The translations under genes were made by a program, and so were the position numbers. The notes beneath the pieces were generated by a model. That model was not told the origin of the DNA. It searched no databases and saw nothing but the letters and a program-made list of their open reading frames with translations. A stretch of 64,000 nt of DNA from Campylobacter gracilis. GTDB lineage: Bacteria; Campylobacterota; Campylobacteria; Campylobacterales; Campylobacteraceae. This document shows, piece by piece, positions 52,961-61,847 of this stretch. Position 1 is the stretch's first letter; every line of letters begins with the position of its first letter. The DNA lies in NCBI RefSeq assembly GCF_001190745.1, contig NZ_CP012196.1, forward strand, positions 434,001 to 498,000, written 5' to 3'.

Positions 52961-53914
52961 ATGAAAAAAGATAATTTTATATCAATAGGTATCATTTTTT
53001 ATGATGATTCCGACGTAAGAAAGATAATAGAGCTTCATTCTTTAATGGAGAGTGTTTATAATTATTTTGAAATTTTAATATTAGATTTTACTAGTGATGC
53101 AGAATGTAAAAAACGATGCGACGAGCTAATAAAAAGTATAACTAATACGCGAATTATTAAACTGTCAAATACCGTAGATATTGAAATAGCCCATACGATT
53201 TTGATAGAAAATTGCATAGGAGATTTTTGCTGTATTGCCGATTTGGAGCACGAGGATATAAAAGATGTAATCGGTATCCTTGATAAGGCAGAAGCTTTTG
53301 ATATAGCCATGGGCAAGCGAGAGCAAAAAGTGCGAACTATTTTTGAATCAATGATGTCAAAACTATTTTATAAGATAGTATCTATATTTACCGGCGCAAA
53401 ATTGAATAGTATGCATAGTGATTTTTTTGTTATAAATAAAAAGGTTATGAATCATATAACGAAAAATGAGGATAAAGTAAAATTTCTGAGGTTGATTCAA
53501 TTAAATAACGGCTTTTCAAAATGTGATTACTCGTATATGCCTATCGGTAAAGAAAACTATAAAAGAACATTTTTACAAAATGTAAATTTTACTATAGATA
53601 TTATAGTAAATTATTCAAATAGATTAATTAGGACAGCAACCATATTATCGCTATTCGCATCCACTTTAAATTTATTTTATATTTTGTATGTATTGATAAG
53701 CTATATCTTAAATAAAAATGTAGCAAGCGGATGGACTTCTTCAAATTTGTACACCTCTTTTACTTTCTTTATACTTTTTTTGGTATTGGCTATTTTGGGA
53801 GAACATATCAGAATAATAATTCAAAATCAAAAAAATACTCCATTATATGAAATTTCAGATGAAAAAAGTAGTTTGACGTTATTCTCGTCTAAAAAAAATG
53901 TAGATAAAGAGTAA
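52961..53914 (+). CDS. Membrane glycosyltransferase, GtrB-like family 2
   Basis: 317 residues. Seen: GT-A type N-terminal domain (ISIGIIFYDDSD, YNYFEILILDFTSD, CIADLEHEDI in place of the usual DxD) followed by two membrane segments (ILSLFASTLNLFYILYVLISYI and SFTFFILFLVLAILG) as in bactoprenol-phosphate glycosyltransferases. It likely charges a polyprenol carrier for surface glycan modification. The gene starts an A+T-rich glycan cluster of five genes, whose codon use differs from the neighbours. The DxD motif is divergent. Confidence 0.75.
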   Translation: MKKDNFISIGIIFYDDSDVRKIIELHSLMESVYNYFEILILDFTSDAECKKRCDELIKSITNTRIIKLSNTVDIEIAHTILIENCIGDFCCIADLEHEDIKDVIGILDKAEAFDIAMGKREQKVRTIFESMMSKLFYKIVSIFTGAKLNSMHSDFFVINKKVMNHITKNEDKVKFLRLIQLNNGFSKCDYSYMPIGKENYKRTFLQNVNFTIDIIVNYSNRLIRTATILSLFASTLNLFYILYVLISYILNKNVASGWTSSNLYTSFTFFILFLVLAILGEHIRIIIQNQKNTPLYEISDEKSSLTLFSSKKNVDKE

Positions 53915-53933
53915 AATAGGGATTTTGAAGCAT

Positions 53934-55079
53934 ATGAAAAAATATGATTGTATCGTCATAGGGGGGGGCTTCTTCGGTTCAACGCTAGGGATGTTTCTGA
54001 AAGAATATTTTGATGACGTCGTCGTAATAGAACAAGAAGACGATATATTAAAAAGAGCTAGCTATGTAAATCAAGCAAGAGTTCATATGGGTTACCATTA
54101 TCCAAGGAGTTTGGTAACGGCTTTAAGATCAATGGCGAATTTTCCTAAATTTATAAGAGACTTTGCAAAGGCTATAAAAGACGACTTTGACAAATATTAT
54201 GCCATTGCAAGAATCGGCTCCAAAGTAAGCTCTAAACAGTTTTATGAAATGTATAAAAAACTAGGGGCCCCAATCAAGGTAGCCCCTAGTAGTATTAAGG
54301 CGATGTTTGACGATAGGCTTATAGAGGATGTCTTTAGAGTAAAAGAATTTGCATTTGATGCAAAAATTTTAAAAGAAATTATACAAGAAAAATATATTGA
54401 AACAAAATGCGAGCTAAGACTAAATACTACCGTTTATAATATTGAAAATGGAAACGATGGATATATAAGCGTGAATTTAAAAGAAGATGAAAGCATCTGC
54501 GCAAAATTTGTATTTAATTGCACCTATTCCGGATTGAATACTATTTTGCAACGCTCTAACCTGCCATTATTAAATTTAAAACATGAAATTACGGAGATGT
54601 CTCTAATAGAGATGCCAGACGAATTAAAGAATTTTTCTATTACCGTTATGGACGGTCCATTTTTTTCAATTATGCCGTTTCCTTCAAAGGGTCTAAATAC
54701 GTTTAGCCACGTAAGATATACTCCACACGGTAGTTGGATTGATCGCGAAGAATATCATAACGGATACGACGTTCTTAACTCGTATCATAAAAAATCAAAT
54801 TTTAAATATATGATTAATGATGCGAAAAGATATATTCCGATGCTTGAAGATGTAATTTATAAAGATAGTATATTTGAGGTAAAGACGGTATTGGTTAAAA
54901 ATGAGATGAATGACGGAAGGCCTATTTTATTTACTAAGGATTACGGGATAAAAAATTTTTCAAATATAATGGGCGGAAAGATAGATAATATTTATGATAT
55001 ACTTGATACTATAAAAGAAGCCAAAGATTTTTTGGGTGTTAAAAAAAGAGATTTTTGGAATATTTTTTCAAATATTTAA
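53934..55079 (+). CDS. FAD-dependent oxidoreductase with a G8 tract, likely phase-variable
   Basis: 381 residues from ATG 53934 (the frame opens at TTG 53925). Seen: dinucleotide-binding start DCIVIGGGFFGSTLGMFL with an acidic residue ending strand 2 (VVIEQE), and an overall D-amino-acid-oxidase-like (DAO) layout (VNQARVHMGYHYPRS, FVFNCTYSGL). The GGG of the FAD loop is encoded by a run of eight G at 53961-53968. Tracts of this kind switch glycan genes on and off in campylobacters by slippage; at G8 the frame is ON. Substrate unknown, probably a sugar or lipid-linked sugar. A 9-bp inverted repeat lies at 54260-54290 within the gene. Confidence 0.75.
   Translation: MKKYDCIVIGGGFFGSTLGMFLKEYFDDVVVIEQEDDILKRASYVNQARVHMGYHYPRSLVTALRSMANFPKFIRDFAKAIKDDFDKYYAIARIGSKVSSKQFYEMYKKLGAPIKVAPSSIKAMFDDRLIEDVFRVKEFAFDAKILKEIIQEKYIETKCELRLNTTVYNIENGNDGYISVNLKEDESICAKFVFNCTYSGLNTILQRSNLPLLNLKHEITEMSLIEMPDELKNFSITVMDGPFFSIMPFPSKGLNTFSHVRYTPHGSWIDREEYHNGYDVLNSYHKKSNFKYMINDAKRYIPMLEDVIYKDSIFEVKTVLVKNEMNDGRPILFTKDYGIKNFSNIMGGKIDNIYDILDTIKEAKDFLGVKKRDFWNIFSNI
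53961..53968 (+). repeat. Poly-G tract (G8), candidate contingency locus
   Basis: Eight consecutive G's within the first 12 codons of the FAD oxidoreductase. Slippage by one would truncate the protein almost at once. Confidence 0.75.
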
Positions 55080-55087
55080 GATAGACC

Positions 55088-55822
55088 ATGTTTGTACCCG
55101 ATATAGAAATAACGATACCCGTTTTAAACGAAGAAAAGACTTTAAAAAATCAAATTCTGAAAATAATAGAATTTTTAGATAAGAATTGCGGTCGCTATGG
55201 ACAAATAGGGCTTGTTATATCGGATAACGGCTCAAACGATAAAACAAGCCATATAGCGCGGGAATTTCAAGAAAATGACCCTAGGATAAGATATTTAAGG
55301 CTTGAAGAAAAGGGTGTCGGTAGGGCATTAAAAGCGTCGTGGTTAAGTAGCAAAGCCGGTATAATAGGCTACATGGATCTTGATCTGTCTACGGACATTA
55401 AGCATTTGCATCAAGTGTTTGATGCACTTTTAAGCGATAAATACGATATGGTCGCAGGAACGAGACTTGCAAAAGAATCTGTCGTCATAGGAAGGTCGAT
55501 TATTAGAAATTTTACGAGTAGAATTTTTAATAAAATTGTAAATTTGAACTTTCGCGGCAATTTTACGGATGGAATGTGCGGGTTTAAATTTTTAAAAAGA
55601 GATATATTGGAAGCTTTGATAGAAAATGGAGCGAATAACGATGGCTGGTTCTTCTCTACAGAGCTTTTGGTCGTCGCCGATTATAAGAAATTTAAAATTT
55701 TAGATCTACCCATAAGATGGACGGACGATCCAAACTCTAAAGTAAAAATTATTAAACTAACCATAGAATATCTTAAAGCAATTTTTAATTTAAAAAAAAG
55801 ACTCAAACAAAATGAAGACTAA
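55088..55822 (+). CDS. Family 2 glycosyltransferase (dolichol-phosphate mannose synthase-like)
   Basis: 244 residues. Seen: EITIPVLNEEKTLKNQ start, VISDNGSNDKTSHIA, GRALKASWLSSKAGIIGYMDLDLSTD (acidic DLDLSTD metal site), GTRLAKESVV, MCGFKFLKRD and DGWFFSTELLVVA. No C-terminal membrane segments, so it is soluble or peripheral. The 'GRALKxxW' and 'MDLDLSTD' pattern is typical of polyprenyl-phosphate hexose synthases. It starts 8 bases after the oxidoreductase and overlaps the next gene by 11 bases. Confidence 0.85.
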   Translation: MFVPDIEITIPVLNEEKTLKNQILKIIEFLDKNCGRYGQIGLVISDNGSNDKTSHIAREFQENDPRIRYLRLEEKGVGRALKASWLSSKAGIIGYMDLDLSTDIKHLHQVFDALLSDKYDMVAGTRLAKESVVIGRSIIRNFTSRIFNKIVNLNFRGNFTDGMCGFKFLKRDILEALIENGANNDGWFFSTELLVVADYKKFKILDLPIRWTDDPNSKVKIIKLTIEYLKAIFNLKKRLKQNED

Positions 55823-56732
55823 AAAGCTTATTTTGGGGACTGCTTTGTGGGGTTGGGCGATCTCTAGGGCTGAGGCATTTTATATTTTAGATAGATTTGT
55901 AGAAGCAGGGAATTCCTATGTAGATTGTGCTACAAATTATCCTATCAATAAGAGCAAGAAAGATTATGGTCTAGCCTTACGATGGCTATCGCAATGGTGC
56001 AGTATGCATAGAAATTCCATTTTAGTATTAGTAAAGATCGGATCTGTCGATAATTTAGGCTCTTCTTCAATAAATTTGAGTAAAAAATATATTTTTAGTG
56101 AATACGATGATTTGCTACTGAATTTTGGTAACTCACTAGCTTGTATATCCGTGCATTGGGATAATAGAAAAAATTCTGATTTGATCAAAGAGACGGTATT
56201 TGCTTTAAATGAACTAAGGAGCCGAGATATCGATATCGGACTATCAGGGATAGAAAATCCGAAAGATTATTATGAATCGATGCCCGAGCTTGCCGATTGT
56301 TGGATTATTCAATGCAAAGAGAATTTATTAACAAATAATGCTAGATTAAAATATCAAAAATTCTTCCCAAAGGCACGCTACTGTGCTTATGGAATAAATA
56401 TAGGCGGATTAAAAGTCGCGCGAGATGATAGCGTATCGGCTAAAATCCGAGGTATAGAGCATCCAAATAGATTGAGAAAGGTCTTCTACGACGCCTTAAA
56501 CAATAATAATATTTTATCAGATATCGGTTTTAATACAATAAATGATATTAATATGTCTTTTATCTATACAAATCCTGCTTATGATGGAATAATCATAGGC
56601 CCAAGGAATTTAGAACAGTTAAATTCTACTCTTAAAACTTTTCATCTCTTAAATTCTTTAAGCTTAGATGATCGAGTTGACCTAATTGATTTTTTAAGAG
56701 GATTGCAAGAACAGATAAAACGCCTTGACTGA
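55812..56732 (+). CDS. Aldo/keto reductase family protein
   Basis: 306 residues. Seen: LILGTALWGWAISRAEAFYIL at the start ('G(T)..wG' of the family), the active-site-like NSYVDCATNYPINKSKKDYG (Asp and Tyr), ALRWLSQW, LACISVHWDN (His), and IDIGLSGIENPKDY, giving a TIM-barrel reductase. It overlaps the glycosyltransferase before it, so it probably supplies a modified sugar to this cluster. The substrate is not evident; the barrel looks shorter and more divergent in the C-terminal NADPH site. Confidence 0.75.
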   Translation: MKTKKLILGTALWGWAISRAEAFYILDRFVEAGNSYVDCATNYPINKSKKDYGLALRWLSQWCSMHRNSILVLVKIGSVDNLGSSSINLSKKYIFSEYDDLLLNFGNSLACISVHWDNRKNSDLIKETVFALNELRSRDIDIGLSGIENPKDYYESMPELADCWIIQCKENLLTNNARLKYQKFFPKARYCAYGINIGGLKVARDDSVSAKIRGIEHPNRLRKVFYDALNNNNILSDIGFNTINDINMSFIYTNPAYDGIIIGPRNLEQLNSTLKTFHLLNSLSLDDRVDLIDFLRGLQEQIKRLD

Positions 56733-56753
56733 GCTATATCGTTTTTAAAAAAG

Positions 56754-58037
56754 TTAGACCGCTCCGGCTTCATATTTATCCAAAAGAATAGATTTATAAA
56801 GTATAAAGACAATTGCTCCAAGCAGAAAAATGGGATTTATCAGAACCTCCAATGAAGTATATGATTTAAAAATATAATTTTTCGGTATTAGTAAAAAGGC
56901 GCTTGCGATAACTATAGGCAAAGTAAATTTTGATCTTATATCAAATTTAAATAAAAGGAGCAAAAAAGTATAAAATATAGCCATATAGTATGTCGCAAAA
57001 ACAGACGATGCAAGCGTATAAAGCGAACAGATTAAGAAAATAAAATCAAAGCTACTAATTTTATGCTTTGCGAATAGGTATAGAGATAAAAGTGCAATAA
57101 GGCCTAAAGAAACGGAAATTATCTTATTAATAATCTCTATGTTTTCAAATTTTAAAAATTTGAATGCTCCGAGCAAAGAATTATTAAAGCTATCTCCCCC
57201 ATCTCCCAAAACTGAGAGTTTATAATATATTTCAACCCCTCTTTTGAAATTTTTAAAATTATAATCCGGATATAAATAGCTAGCTATATTTAAATACACT
57301 ACAAATAGCGCGATACCAATCAGAGCGGAAAATATGATCCCCGCAAGACCTTTCTTAAAACCATAGTTAAAAAATAATAAACTTAAGAAAAATGAATTAG
57401 GACGCATATTAAACATTATGGCCATAAGCACGATCGGCACAATAATATTATTTTTCTTAAAAACACTATAAAAGAAAAATATTGTCATAAAATTTGTGAT
57501 TATCGCATATATATGACCTCGAGTAAGAGTAAAAAGCATAGGGTAACTAAATAAAAGCATTATAAACAAAAACAGTCGCCTTTTGTCATTTCCGCCGAAA
57601 AATAAAGCTAAAATAAATATAGAACAAAATGCTATTGCATAAAATAAAATGAGGAGAAAATTTGGATCCGTGCATTGTAAAATCTTTGCGTTTATAAGTG
57701 CTATGATGGTAGTAAGAGGAGGGAGATGAAAGTTAGTAAGCTCCCCTGTTTGCAACTTGTCTAAATTGCCATATTCATTGTTTATATAGTAATTTTGAAA
57801 CAGTTGCGGCCATTCATGATAGTCTATCTGCTTGTTTCGAAGATAGCTTAAAGCGACTTTGATTAAATCGGCATGCAAATCTCCTGGCGGGAACAAAAAA
57901 GTGTTATATGGATAGCTCTCCCCATAGGAAACTGCCAAAAAATTGAAAAAAGCATTCAAGAATATAAAAAATATTATTACGCAAAACCATGAGCTCGCTT
58001 TATTAAAATTTAGATCAATAACAAATTTATTCGTCAC
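56754..58037 (-). CDS. Polytopic membrane glycosyltransferase (GT-C / GT87-like)
   Basis: 427 residues, about ten membrane segments. Seen: an N-terminal helix, then a periplasmic loop with SYPYNTFLFPPGDLHADLIKVA containing acidic residues where GT-C enzymes bind metal/lipid donor, LPPLTTIIALINAKIL, and repeated hydrophobic helices to a short tail. It resembles DUF2029/GT87 mannosyltransferases that move a sugar from a polyprenol phosphate to an acceptor on the outer face. Convergent with the other glycan genes but with the same A+T-rich composition, so it belongs to the same island. Confidence 0.65.
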   Translation of the reverse strand: MTNKFVIDLNFNKASSWFCVIIFFIFLNAFFNFLAVSYGESYPYNTFLFPPGDLHADLIKVALSYLRNKQIDYHEWPQLFQNYYINNEYGNLDKLQTGELTNFHLPPLTTIIALINAKILQCTDPNFLLILFYAIAFCSIFILALFFGGNDKRRLFLFIMLLFSYPMLFTLTRGHIYAIITNFMTIFFFYSVFKKNNIIVPIVLMAIMFNMRPNSFFLSLLFFNYGFKKGLAGIIFSALIGIALFVVYLNIASYLYPDYNFKNFKRGVEIYYKLSVLGDGGDSFNNSLLGAFKFLKFENIEIINKIISVSLGLIALLSLYLFAKHKISSFDFIFLICSLYTLASSVFATYYMAIFYTFLLLLFKFDIRSKFTLPIVIASAFLLIPKNYIFKSYTSLEVLINPIFLLGAIVFILYKSILLDKYEAGAV

Positions 58038-58118
58038 TATTTATATACCCCTTGCAAGATTTATCTGCACGCAACCGTTCTATAAAGCTCATCATAGTCT
58101 CCGGTCGCGCTTTCAAAT

Positions 58119-58628
58119 TTAGCCCAAAAGCCCTGCGCCTTTTATCCTCTGCGAGCGATCCGCCGCGTAGATCCTCTTCCCGCCTACTACTTTGCCGCCC
58201 TCGATTTTGCCGCCCTTTACGTCGTATTTCCAGATCGGCGCGGCCGCCTTAAAATCCTCCACAAACTCGTTTATTAGCGCCAGAGCGACCTTACGCTGCG
58301 GACTTACGACACCTGCAACGTAGGAGCTTTCGTGGATAGGCACGCCCCCGTTTGCATGTGCAAAAAGCACAAATGCGCCCCGTGCCGCGGCCTTTTGCTG
58401 CCACGCTTCGAACCAAGTCCGCAAAATCGGCTCATAGATATCGAAGCTCAGCGCGCAGATGCCGCCCTCATCGCGCACGATGCCCACAAAAGTGATGAAC
58501 GCGCCGCAATTTGCGTCTTTAAATTTAGCGTACCAGCGCGATAAAATCGCGTTCACGTCCAAGCTGCCCTCATAAATTTCAGGCTCGATCTTGCTTAAAA
58601 TTTCCGGATTAAATTTAGCCTCGCTCAT
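58119..58628 (-). CDS. moaE: Molybdopterin synthase catalytic subunit
   Basis: 169 residues. With thiocarboxylated MoaD it puts the dithiolene sulfurs into molybdopterin. Seen: GAFITFVGIVRDEGG, LSFDIYEPI, VLFAHANGGVPIHESSYVAGVVSP and the active-site lysine stretch PIWKYDVKGGK. The family is usually ~150; this has an ~18-residue extension at both ends. moaD is directly upstream (15 bases). Molybdopterin is needed for formate dehydrogenase, whose gamma subunit is encoded nearby. Confidence 0.93.
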   Translation of the reverse strand: MSEAKFNPEILSKIEPEIYEGSLDVNAILSRWYAKFKDANCGAFITFVGIVRDEGGICALSFDIYEPILRTWFEAWQQKAAARGAFVLFAHANGGVPIHESSYVAGVVSPQRKVALALINEFVEDFKAAAPIWKYDVKGGKIEGGKVVGGKRIYAADRSQRIKGAGLLG

Positions 58629-58643
58629 CGCCGCTTCCTAAGC

Positions 58644-58865
58644 TTAGCCGCCGCAAACGGGAGGCAGAAGGCTCACGCGATCGCCGGATTTAAGCGCGAA
58701 ATTCGCATCATAAATCATCTTATCGTTTACCGCTACGGCGCAGTTTGCGAGCCACTCTCGCAGGCTTTCGTCCTTTTGCAGCTCCGCTTTTACCTCCTGC
58801 AAGGAGTTTGCGTTTAGGCACAGGGGCTCGCGCCCGATCGGCCCTAAAAATTCTACCTCTACCAT
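58644..58865 (-). CDS. moaD: Molybdopterin synthase sulfur-carrier subunit
   Basis: 73 residues with the ubiquitin-like fold and C-terminal double glycine (LLPPVCGG), which is thiocarboxylated for sulfur transfer. Seen: MVEVEFLGPIG, the 'A..VNDKM' loop and 'LKSGDRVSLLPPV'. Usual size ~80. Followed by moaE on the same strand. Confidence 0.92.
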   Translation of the reverse strand: MVEVEFLGPIGREPLCLNANSLQEVKAELQKDESLREWLANCAVAVNDKMIYDANFALKSGDRVSLLPPVCGG

Positions 58866-58920
58866 TTTTGTCCTTTTTTTAAAGATTGGGCGATTTTAAC
58901 CAAAAATTTATAAAATTTTA

Positions 58921-58926
58921 TATAAT
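58921..58926 (+). promoter_or_regulatory. Likely -10 box of nspC
   Basis: TATAAT 27 bases before the ATG of nspC. Confidence 0.55.
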
Positions 58927-58953
58927 TGCGTAAAAATTTAATGAGGAAAAACG

Positions 58954-60108
58954 ATGAAAATCGATGAAATTTCGACCCCCGCTTACGTGTGCGAGGAGCA
59001 AAAACTGGTAAAAAATTTAGAAATTTTACGCGGCGTAGGCGAGCGAAGCGGAGCAAAAATTTTGTGCGCGCTAAAAGGCTTTGCGTTTAGCTTCGCGATG
59101 CCCTACGTAGACAGATACCTCTGGGGTGCCACTTGCAGCGGTCTGCACGAGGCAAAATTTGCCGCGGAATTTATCAAAAACGGCGAAATCCACACATACT
59201 CGCCCGCATTCAAAGAGGATGATTTGGATGAAATTTTAAAAATTTCAAACCACGTCGTATTCAATAGCGCCGCGCAGTGGCAAAAATACCGCGCAAAGGC
59301 GCTCGCTGCGGGAGCATCGTGCGGCTTGCGGCTAAATCCGCAGACCTCCTTCGCGCCCAAAGACGCTTATAATCCGTGCGGCAGCTTTAGTAGGCTTGGG
59401 ATGAGCCTTGAAGCGCTGCAGCGGGCGATCTTGCAAGACGGCGAGTTTTTGCGCGGCATCTCGGGGCTGCATTTTCACGCGCTGTGCGAAGAAAGCGCTC
59501 AGAGCCTAGAGCGGGTGCTTGAGGTTTTCGAGGCGAAATTCGGCAAGTATTTTAGAGCCCTAAAGTGGCTAAATTTCGGCGGCGGGCATCATATCACGCG
59601 CGCAGGCTACGATGTGGAGCTGCTGATAGATCTGATTAAAAAATTTCGCGAAAAATACGAGGTCGAAATTTATCTTGAGCCCGGCGAGGCGGTAGGCTGG
59701 GAGTGCGGGTATTTGGTCGCTAGCGTGCTTGATATCGTAGAAAATGGCGCTAAAATCGCTATCTTGGACGCCTCTTCCGAAGCGCACATGCCAGATACCG
59801 TGCTAATGCCGTATCGTCCTACGGTGCGCGGCGAGAGCGAGAGCGGTAAATTTAGCTACCGCTTCGGCGGAAATACCTGCCTCGCAGGCGACGTCGCGGG
59901 GCTTGAGAGCGGACAGCCCGAGTATAAATTTGACGCGCCGCTAAACATCGGCGATCGGGTGATTTTCGAGGATCAGATCCACTACACTATCGTGAAAAAT
60001 ACGACCTTTAACGGCATCAAACTGCCCGATCTCGTCTTAGCGGACGAGCGTGGAGAGGTTTTAATGATCAAAAAATTCGGCTACGACGAGTATGCGCGGC
60101 GAAACTAG
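58954..60108 (+). CDS. nspC: Carboxynorspermidine decarboxylase
   Basis: 384 residues. PLP enzyme making (nor)spermidine from its carboxy precursor, the alternative polyamine route of campylobacters. Seen: ISTPAYVCEEQKL, PLP-lysine in LCALKGFAF (Lys41), TCSGLHEAKFA, LHFHALCEESAQ, LNFGGGHHITRAGYD, EPGEAVGWECGYLVA and DQIHYTIVKNTTFNG. Standard size. GAGGAAAAACG precedes the ATG. Confidence 0.95.
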   Translation: MKIDEISTPAYVCEEQKLVKNLEILRGVGERSGAKILCALKGFAFSFAMPYVDRYLWGATCSGLHEAKFAAEFIKNGEIHTYSPAFKEDDLDEILKISNHVVFNSAAQWQKYRAKALAAGASCGLRLNPQTSFAPKDAYNPCGSFSRLGMSLEALQRAILQDGEFLRGISGLHFHALCEESAQSLERVLEVFEAKFGKYFRALKWLNFGGGHHITRAGYDVELLIDLIKKFREKYEVEIYLEPGEAVGWECGYLVASVLDIVENGAKIAILDASSEAHMPDTVLMPYRPTVRGESESGKFSYRFGGNTCLAGDVAGLESGQPEYKFDAPLNIGDRVIFEDQIHYTIVKNTTFNGIKLPDLVLADERGEVLMIKKFGYDEYARRN

Positions 60109-60170
60109 ATGCGAGCTCTTAATACAAAAATGTAATTTTGCTTTCTAAGAAAATTTTTTGCAAAAAATGA

Positions 60171-60176
60171 TATAAT
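60171..60176 (+). promoter_or_regulatory. Likely -10 box of the formate dehydrogenase gamma / yedF / selD unit
   Basis: TATAAT 30 bases upstream of the ATG, preceded by a T-rich tract (AAATTTTTTGC). Confidence 0.55.
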
Positions 60177-60206
60177 CGGCTTGAAATTTTATACTTAAGG
60201 AAATCC

Positions 60207-61166
60207 ATGAAAAGATTGTTTCTTGCGCTTTTCGCCTGTATTTATGCGCAGGCCGAAGAGAAAAAATACGCCGATATCGTGCAGGGAAATAGCGATGTTT
60301 GGGGCAATGCAAGGCTTGAAAACATCGATAGCTACGGCAACGGCTTCGGTCCGATTTTTCTGCAATTTCAAGGACATCTGCAAAGCTCGGGCTTTTTTGC
60401 TTGGTTGGCACTGGGCGCGGTTTTGGGCGTAATCATAGCTTTTATTGGGCACTACGCGATCATAGGACCGAAGCACTTCGATCATCATGCAGGAAAGCCG
60501 ATCTATGCGTTTAATAAATTTGAGCGACTATACCATCTTGTAGCGGCCGTCGCATGGGCGATTTTGGTTCCGACAGGCTTGATTATGATGTTTGGCGAGG
60601 AATTCGGCGGCGGCGCTTTCGTGAGGTTTTGTAAAAACGCTCACGGGCTAGCTACGATAGCGTTTGCGATTGCCGTTATACCTATGCTAGTGACATGGTT
60701 TTGGCGTATGTTACCGAGAACTTACGATATCAGATGGATGATGATCGTGGGCGGCTATCTAAACAAAAAGAAGCGCACGATTCCTGCGGGTAAATTTAAC
60801 GCCGGGCAGAAAGCGTGGTTTTGGGTCGCGACTTTAGGCGGCATAGTAATGATAGCTACGGGCGCGTCGATGTTTTTCCTAGACTACGATATTCCCGCAA
60901 TGAGAAGTGCGCTAGGTATGAGCCAGATCGAAATTTTAAGAGCAAGCGCGATTATTCATAATTTTTTGGGTGCGGTCTGCGCGGTGTTTTTGCTCGTGCA
61001 TATCTACATGGCGGTCTTTGCGATCAGCGGCGCCATCCACTCGATGATCGACGGACACAAGCCGGAGGAGGAAGTTTACGTCCTTCACCACTACTGGTAT
61101 CGCGAGCTGTTGGATAAGGGGCAGATCGCCAAATCGCAATTTGAAGCGAAGTACCCGCGCTTATAA
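60207..61166 (+). CDS. Formate dehydrogenase cytochrome b (gamma) subunit
   Basis: 319 residues. Passes electrons from formate dehydrogenase to the quinone pool. Seen: signal-like start (LFLALFACIYAQA), then helices at about 65-85, 110-135, 155-175, 200-220 and 250-275, with heme-ligand His in FERLYHLVAAVAW, NAHGLATIAF and IHNFLGAVCAVFLLVHIYMA. Known family FdoI/FdnI-type with an N-terminal extension, as in other epsilonproteobacteria. No other formate dehydrogenase subunit is next to it; selenium genes follow, which suits a selenocysteine-containing catalytic subunit elsewhere. Confidence 0.88.
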   Translation: MKRLFLALFACIYAQAEEKKYADIVQGNSDVWGNARLENIDSYGNGFGPIFLQFQGHLQSSGFFAWLALGAVLGVIIAFIGHYAIIGPKHFDHHAGKPIYAFNKFERLYHLVAAVAWAILVPTGLIMMFGEEFGGGAFVRFCKNAHGLATIAFAIAVIPMLVTWFWRMLPRTYDIRWMMIVGGYLNKKKRTIPAGKFNAGQKAWFWVATLGGIVMIATGASMFFLDYDIPAMRSALGMSQIEILRASAIIHNFLGAVCAVFLLVHIYMAVFAISGAIHSMIDGHKPEEEVYVLHHYWYRELLDKGQIAKSQFEAKYPRL

Positions 61167-61250
61167 CTTGGGTAAATTTTATGCGGGCCTGCTTGCACGC
61201 GGCTCGCATTAGCTTTGAGGTTCAAAGAATTTTATTTTTAAGGATTACAT

Positions 61251-61847
61251 ATGCAACTAGATTGTCGCAATTTAAATTGCCCGGAACCGCTTTTGCGCAC
61301 CAAAAAAGCCCTCGGTGAGCTAAAAATTGCAGAGAGTTTAGAAATTTTAGTAAACGACATAGCGCCCCGCGAAAACATAAAACGTTTTTTGGCTAAAAAT
61401 GGCTTTGAGGCGCAAATTTCACAAGCGGGCGCCGACACTCTCATAAAAACCGTAAAAACTGACGAGCTGAAAGATGAAAGTATCGACGATATTTATTGTG
61501 ACGTTGCGGCGCCAAAAAGAGGCAAGGTTATATTCCTAAACGAGGAACAGTGCGGAAGCGGCCCGATCGGAAAGAGCTTGCTTGCAAAATTTTTAGGCGC
61601 GGCGTTAAGCTTAGACGAAAAACCCGTAAAGCTCATCTGTGTAAACAACGCCGTGCTTATAACCACGAACCGCGGTCACGAATGCTTTGAGGCGATTAAA
61701 AAGCTAAACGAAGCGGGAGCTGAAATTTTAAGCTGCGGAAGCTGCCTAGAGGGCTACAAGCTAGTCGATAAGCTCGCAATCGGCGAGATTTCAAACGCAT
61801 ACGAAATCATGGACGTCCTATCAAAATACGAAGTAATCAAGCTATGA
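61251..61847 (+). CDS. yedF: YedF-like selenium metabolism protein (TusA + DsrE)
   Basis: 198 residues. Seen: an N-terminal TusA-type sulfurtransferase domain with CRNLNCPEPLLRTKKALGEL (CPxP), then a DsrE-like domain ending ILSCGSCLEGYKLVDKLAIG followed by EISNAYEI, which are the signature blocks of the YedF branch. Likely delivers selenium as a persulfide/perselenide for SelD. AAGGATTACAT precedes the ATG. It overlaps selD by 4 bases (ATGA), so the two are translationally coupled. Confidence 0.92.
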   Translation: MQLDCRNLNCPEPLLRTKKALGELKIAESLEILVNDIAPRENIKRFLAKNGFEAQISQAGADTLIKTVKTDELKDESIDDIYCDVAAPKRGKVIFLNEEQCGSGPIGKSLLAKFLGAALSLDEKPVKLICVNNAVLITTNRGHECFEAIKKLNEAGAEILSCGSCLEGYKLVDKLAIGEISNAYEIMDVLSKYEVIKL

